Shown here piece by piece: positions 7,083 to 9,166 of a stretch of DNA of 9,166 bases (positions are counted from its first letter, which is position 1; each line of letters starts with the position of its first letter). The DNA comes from an uncultured bacterium (GTDB lineage Bacteria; Bacteroidota; Bacteroidia; Bacteroidales; Marinifilaceae). The notes under the pieces were generated by a model, which ran no database searches, was not told the DNA's origin, and was given only the letters and a program-made list of their open reading frames with translations. A program made the translations under genes and the position numbers. The DNA lies in assembly GCA_905215395.1 (NCBI GenBank), contig CAJMQA010000131.1:1-9166 (forward strand), in the 5' to 3' direction.

Positions 7083-7184
7083 ATGATTTTTAAGAAAAAA
7101 CGAGAAAAGATAAAAAAACGATTGGAAAAGAAATTTCAGGAGCTATTTAAAGGTCGGAATGGAGAGTTATTTTTCTTTTTCTAA
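7083..7184 (+). CDS. Candidate small basic peptide (33 aa), plus strand
   Basis: In the 270-bp gap between the regulator gene and the lipoprotein operon, a plus-strand frame runs from ATG 7083 to TAA 7182-7184 and overlaps the last 18 bp of the regulator gene on the opposite strand. The peptide starts MIFKKKREKIKKRLEKKF, a strongly basic amphipathic helix, continues QELFKGRNGE and ends in a run of phenylalanines. The Phe run is simply the antisense of the regulator's Lys/Glu-rich C-terminus, and the Lys-rich part could arise from A-rich DNA. No clear promoter was found. I do not recognise it. It may be a small membrane-active or nucleic-acid-binding peptide, or not a gene. Confidence 0.22.
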   Translation: MIFKKKREKIKKRLEKKFQELFKGRNGELFFFF

Positions 7185-8807
7185 AGTTATCAAAATATAA
7201 TCTAATATATCAGCGCGTTCGTCCAATTCTTCTTTTTTACGAATCGTAGTTTTCCACTTTTGAATAGAATAGACCGACACATGAAAGATATAAGCGATTT
7301 CATCCGATTTAAAACCAGCTTTTAACAAACAACAAAGTTGTATCTCTTTTTCAGTAAATTCAGGAAAATATCTGACAAGATTTTCCTGAAAATGATCATA
7401 GAGAAAATTTATTGTAAAATAAATCTCAGACCAGTCCAGATTCTCAGTTTTCCCATCAATAAACTCGTGGTACATCTCTAAAAAAGACTTATGTTTATCA
7501 ATCGGCTGGAGGGATATAAGGGTCAGTTTTTTAGTAATTTCTAATTTCTCTAATAGCAATTTTCGGACTTCGTCCTGACAAGCATCCTGTTCTTTTGCCA
7601 ATCTTTGCAATGTTTCTATTAAACAACAAGCTTCAGCATATTCTAGCTGTCTTTTCCGCATTATATTTCTGACATAGAGAACTCCGGTCACAATCATCAA
7701 AAAAAGAAAACTCACACCTATCCATAAAATAATTTTTTCACGAATCAGTCTTGAGTTTTTGCGCGATAATTTTCTTTGTTCATAACGGGCTATCACATGA
7801 TCTATTCTTTTTTCAGCAAACTGTAATTGCAAAGAATCAATATACGCCGAATAAAGCATATAAGATTGTAAAGCCTGTTGAAAATCATTCTGACCGACTT
7901 CTAATTGATAGGCAATTCTATAATACTCACGTTTCAATTCAAAATCATCTGATAATTTCACAGGAACTTTATGCAGATAACAAAGTACAGAATCCTCATT
8001 CAAAGACAAATATGTATCAGCCAATGCTAAATAACACTTATTACGTAAATCATCATCAGAAGTATGATTTAATGCTCTCTTGATATATACCAACGCATTG
8101 CTTCGATCAGAAATCTGCTTATATGAATTACCTATATTTAATAAGAGCCGAACAGTCTCTCTGGAATCATTTTCATTTATAAATTCGCACTCCACTTTCT
8201 TATAGTACTTCATTGCAGCAGAATAGTCTCCCAGATTCAGATAACAATTTCCTATAAGATAAGCTACAGCCCCTTTTTCTTCCAAAATACTATGGTAACT
8301 TAAAGCCTGCTGATAATATGCTATAGCAGATTGCTTATCCTGTTGCGCCAGATATAATTCTGCCATAGTACAATATACGTTTATTAACAAATTACTGTCA
8401 TTTCTATTTTGAGCAACTTCACGAGCTTTAGATAAATAGATTCCAGTCTCCTCAAAATCAGATTTCTGTTGCTTACTCTTTGCATTAAAAAAATTTGTCC
8501 AGGAAGCTCTATACCAATCCCCCTCACTCTCGAAAGCCTTAGAGAGCTTATCCAATCCCTGAACAACAGATATATCCCTTTTCAATTCATATTTTGCATA
8601 TATATTAATGAATTTAAGCTTACGTTTATATTTGGGGCTCAGATATGGAAAAAATCTCACAGAATCGAGTATTGAAAGAGCCTTTTGAGGATCAGATTTC
8701 ATCATTTCCTCAGCCTCTCCTATTAGTTCCATTTCTTTAAATTGAGTACAGGCAGAACTAAGTATAATTAAGAGTAAACTTAATATTTTAAAAATACATC
8801 GCAACAT
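7167..8807 (-). CDS. Membrane-anchored TPR regulator with C-terminal LuxR-like HTH
   Basis: This 546-aa predicted transmembrane transcription regulator has a signal or lipoprotein-type N-terminus ending S-S-A-C (C20). A helical TPR region follows (about 95-325), with repeats such as AIAYYQQALSYHS (161-173), YLIGNCYLNLGDYSAAMKYY (183-202) and LLNIGNSYKQISDRSNALVY (222-241). One transmembrane helix (about 359-380, LWIGVSFLFLMIVTGVLYV) comes next, then a coiled-coil linker (about 385-430) and a C-terminal helix-turn-helix (about 484-524, FTEKEIQLCCLLKAGFKSDE then VSVYSIQKWKTTIRKK). This layout, common in Bacteroides, would put the TPRs in the periplasm and the DNA-binding domain in the cytoplasm, a one-component signal relay. 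The lipoprotein/receptor operon downstream on the same strand is its likely target. The frame continues upstream to a TTG at 8843, but ATG 8807 gives the proper signal peptide. The ligand is unknown. Whether C20 is lipidated is uncertain, because the -3 residue is not the typical Leu/Val/Ile. Confidence 0.9.
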   Translation of the reverse strand: MLRCIFKILSLLLIILSSACTQFKEMELIGEAEEMMKSDPQKALSILDSVRFFPYLSPKYKRKLKFINIYAKYELKRDISVVQGLDKLSKAFESEGDWYRASWTNFFNAKSKQQKSDFEETGIYLSKAREVAQNRNDSNLLINVYCTMAELYLAQQDKQSAIAYYQQALSYHSILEEKGAVAYLIGNCYLNLGDYSAAMKYYKKVECEFINENDSRETVRLLLNIGNSYKQISDRSNALVYIKRALNHTSDDDLRNKCYLALADTYLSLNEDSVLCYLHKVPVKLSDDFELKREYYRIAYQLEVGQNDFQQALQSYMLYSAYIDSLQLQFAEKRIDHVIARYEQRKLSRKNSRLIREKIILWIGVSFLFLMIVTGVLYVRNIMRKRQLEYAEACCLIETLQRLAKEQDACQDEVRKLLLEKLEITKKLTLISLQPIDKHKSFLEMYHEFIDGKTENLDWSEIYFTINFLYDHFQENLVRYFPEFTEKEIQLCCLLKAGFKSDEIAYIFHVSVYSIQKWKTTIRKKEELDERADILDYILITLEKEK

Positions 8808-8820
8808 AAAAACATAATAA

Positions 8821-8828
8821 CAAATATA
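8821..8828 (-). promoter_or_regulatory. Possible -7 box of the regulator gene
   Basis: TATATTTG on the minus strand (8828-8821) is an exact match to the Bacteroides -7 consensus TAnnTTTG. It ends 13 bp before the chosen ATG (8807). No convincing -33 TTTG is found about 20 bp further upstream, and ATTTG occurs several times in this A/T-rich stretch, so it may be chance. Confidence 0.28.
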
Positions 8829-8963
8829 TTTACAAATATGCAAATAATTCAGAGCATATGTTTTCTGTTTTTTTTAATTAATCTTAAATGATTGTTAAAA
8901 ACTGATTTATTTAACGGTATTGAAGATAATATCCCTCGCAACAACAAGTTATATCCGGTGATT

Positions 8964-9092
8964 TTAAGAGTACACAAAAATCAGGAAAACGAAGTTCAAA
9001 CACTTTACCACTTTAACAGACACGACGATTACAACACTATCAGGAATAACGAGTAAGAGTAATAAAAGTGGATAAGAGTAAAGAAGAGTCAT
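8964..9092 (-). other. 42-codon hydrophobic reading frame behind the rrn terminator
   Basis: A minus-strand frame starts at ATG 9092-9090 and ends at TAA 8966-8964. The peptide starts MTLLYSYPLLLLLLVIPDSV, continues with a Val-rich segment and ends FLIFVYS, so it is almost entirely hydrophobic. Part of this comes from repeated TACTCTTA motifs in the DNA. It begins 22 bp after the T tract of the rrn terminator, is preceded by C-rich sequence with no evident ribosome binding site, and has no recognised family. It is probably not translated, but it is the only open frame of note in the 270-bp interval between the terminator and the regulator gene. Confidence 0.15.
8965..9081 (+). repeat. Dispersed TAAGAGTA direct repeats
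   Basis: TAAGAGTAA occurs at 9054-9062 and 9073-9081 (19-bp period), and TAAGAGTA again at 8965-8972. Related AAGAGTC lies at 9084-9090. The repeats lie between the rrn terminator and the regulator gene. They could be binding sites for a regulator or just low-complexity sequence. Confidence 0.4.
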
Positions 9093-9113
9093 GGCGAGGG
9101 TGGGCTGTAATAT

Positions 9114-9144
9114 AAAAAAGCCCCGTGATTTCTCACAGGGCTTT
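9114..9144 (-). terminator. Intrinsic terminator of an rRNA operon
   Basis: On the minus strand AAAGCCCTGTGA (9144-9133) pairs with TCACGGGGCTTT (9128-9117), a 12-bp stem with one T-G wobble closed by a GAAA (GNRA-type) tetraloop. Six T follow (9119-9114, the first three belonging to the stem), then ATATTA. It lies 7 bp after the presumed 5S rRNA 3' end, where an rrn operon terminator is expected. Confidence 0.88.
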
Positions 9145-9151
9145 CTGAATT

Positions 9152-9166
9152 CGGCGCCAACCTACT
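9152..9166 (-). rRNA. rrf: 3' end of 5S rRNA (partial, continues outside the window)
   Basis: Read on the minus strand, the window edge gives AGTAGGTTGGCGCCG, which fits the end of a Bacteroidota 5S rRNA, where the conserved GGGAGAGTAGG is followed by the 3' strand of helix I. Only about 15 bases are visible, so the call rests on the AGTAGG motif, the G/C-rich tail and the strong terminator directly after it. The exact 3' end is estimated. If correct, an rrn operon on the minus strand ends here. Confidence 0.62.

Noticed and set aside
7751..8083. 110-codon plus-strand frame antisense to the regulator
   Set aside because: It covers the antisense of the TPR coding region and its composition (Asn/His/Tyr-rich) is what antisense of such a gene gives. 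The frames at 2989-3183, 4952-5182, 8384-8566 and 8469-8675 were rejected for the same kind of reason.
8808..8843. Upstream extension of the regulator to a TTG start at 8843
   Set aside because: The extra 12 residues (beginning HICKYICYYVF after the start) precede an ATG that begins a good signal peptide, and the extension covers the TATATTTG promoter-like box.
8821..8845. Repeated CAAATAT/CAAATA blocks as a possible integration site
   Set aside because: They are short A/T-rich repeats with no second copy elsewhere in the window and no integrase gene. No attachment site can be supported.
9067..9075. TTATCCACT on the minus strand, one base off a DnaA box
   Set aside because: It is a single isolated near-match with no cluster and no dnaA/dnaN genes nearby, so there is no case for an origin.

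Overview
The window looks like chromosomal DNA of a gut-type Bacteroidota, most likely Bacteroides or a close relative. The evidence is an A/T-rich sequence, start codons preceded by A-rich leaders instead of strong Shine-Dalgarno sites, a subclass A2 (CepA/CblA/CfxA-like) class A beta-lactamase, lipoproteins with Bacteroides-type N-termini, a TonB-dependent receptor with a carboxypeptidase-like N-terminal extension paired with a DUF4249-type lipoprotein, and a TPR/transmembrane/HTH regulator. Nothing in the window fixes the species.

Left part, plus strand (1-2136): the last 42 codons of an unidentified gene are followed by a secreted class A beta-lactamase (289-1170) and a two-[4Fe-4S] ferredoxin/nitroreductase fusion (1220-2080). 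A strong intrinsic terminator (2093-2136) closes this unit. A 15-codon reading frame lies between the two genes, and its stop overlaps the nitroreductase ATG.

Middle and right part, minus strand (2218-8807, transcribed right to left): a membrane-anchored TPR regulator (7167-8807) is followed, after a 270-bp gap, by four genes. These are a 311-aa lipoprotein (5961-6896), a 151-aa lipoprotein (5460-5915), a DUF4249-type lipoprotein (4523-5455) and a TonB-dependent outer-membrane receptor (2218-4554). The last three are tightly packed or overlapping. A perfect 11-bp hairpin sits between the 311-aa and 151-aa lipoprotein genes. The likely picture is an outer-membrane receptor with surface or periplasmic lipoprotein partners, controlled by a transmembrane regulator encoded just upstream. 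The substrate cannot be read from the sequence, and there is no SusD, glycosidase, peptidase or other enzyme in the cluster to hint at it.

Right edge (9114-9166): read on the minus strand, the window begins with what appears to be the last ~15 bases of a 5S rRNA, followed by a textbook intrinsic terminator (12-bp stem, GAAA loop, T tract). The regulator/receptor cluster therefore lies directly downstream of an rrn operon in the same orientation. The 270 bp between that terminator and the regulator hold repeated TAAGAGTA motifs and a short hydrophobic reading frame, with no recognised gene.

No insertion sequence, CRISPR array, tRNA or phage gene was seen. The least described part is the receptor, its three lipoproteins and the transmembrane regulator.
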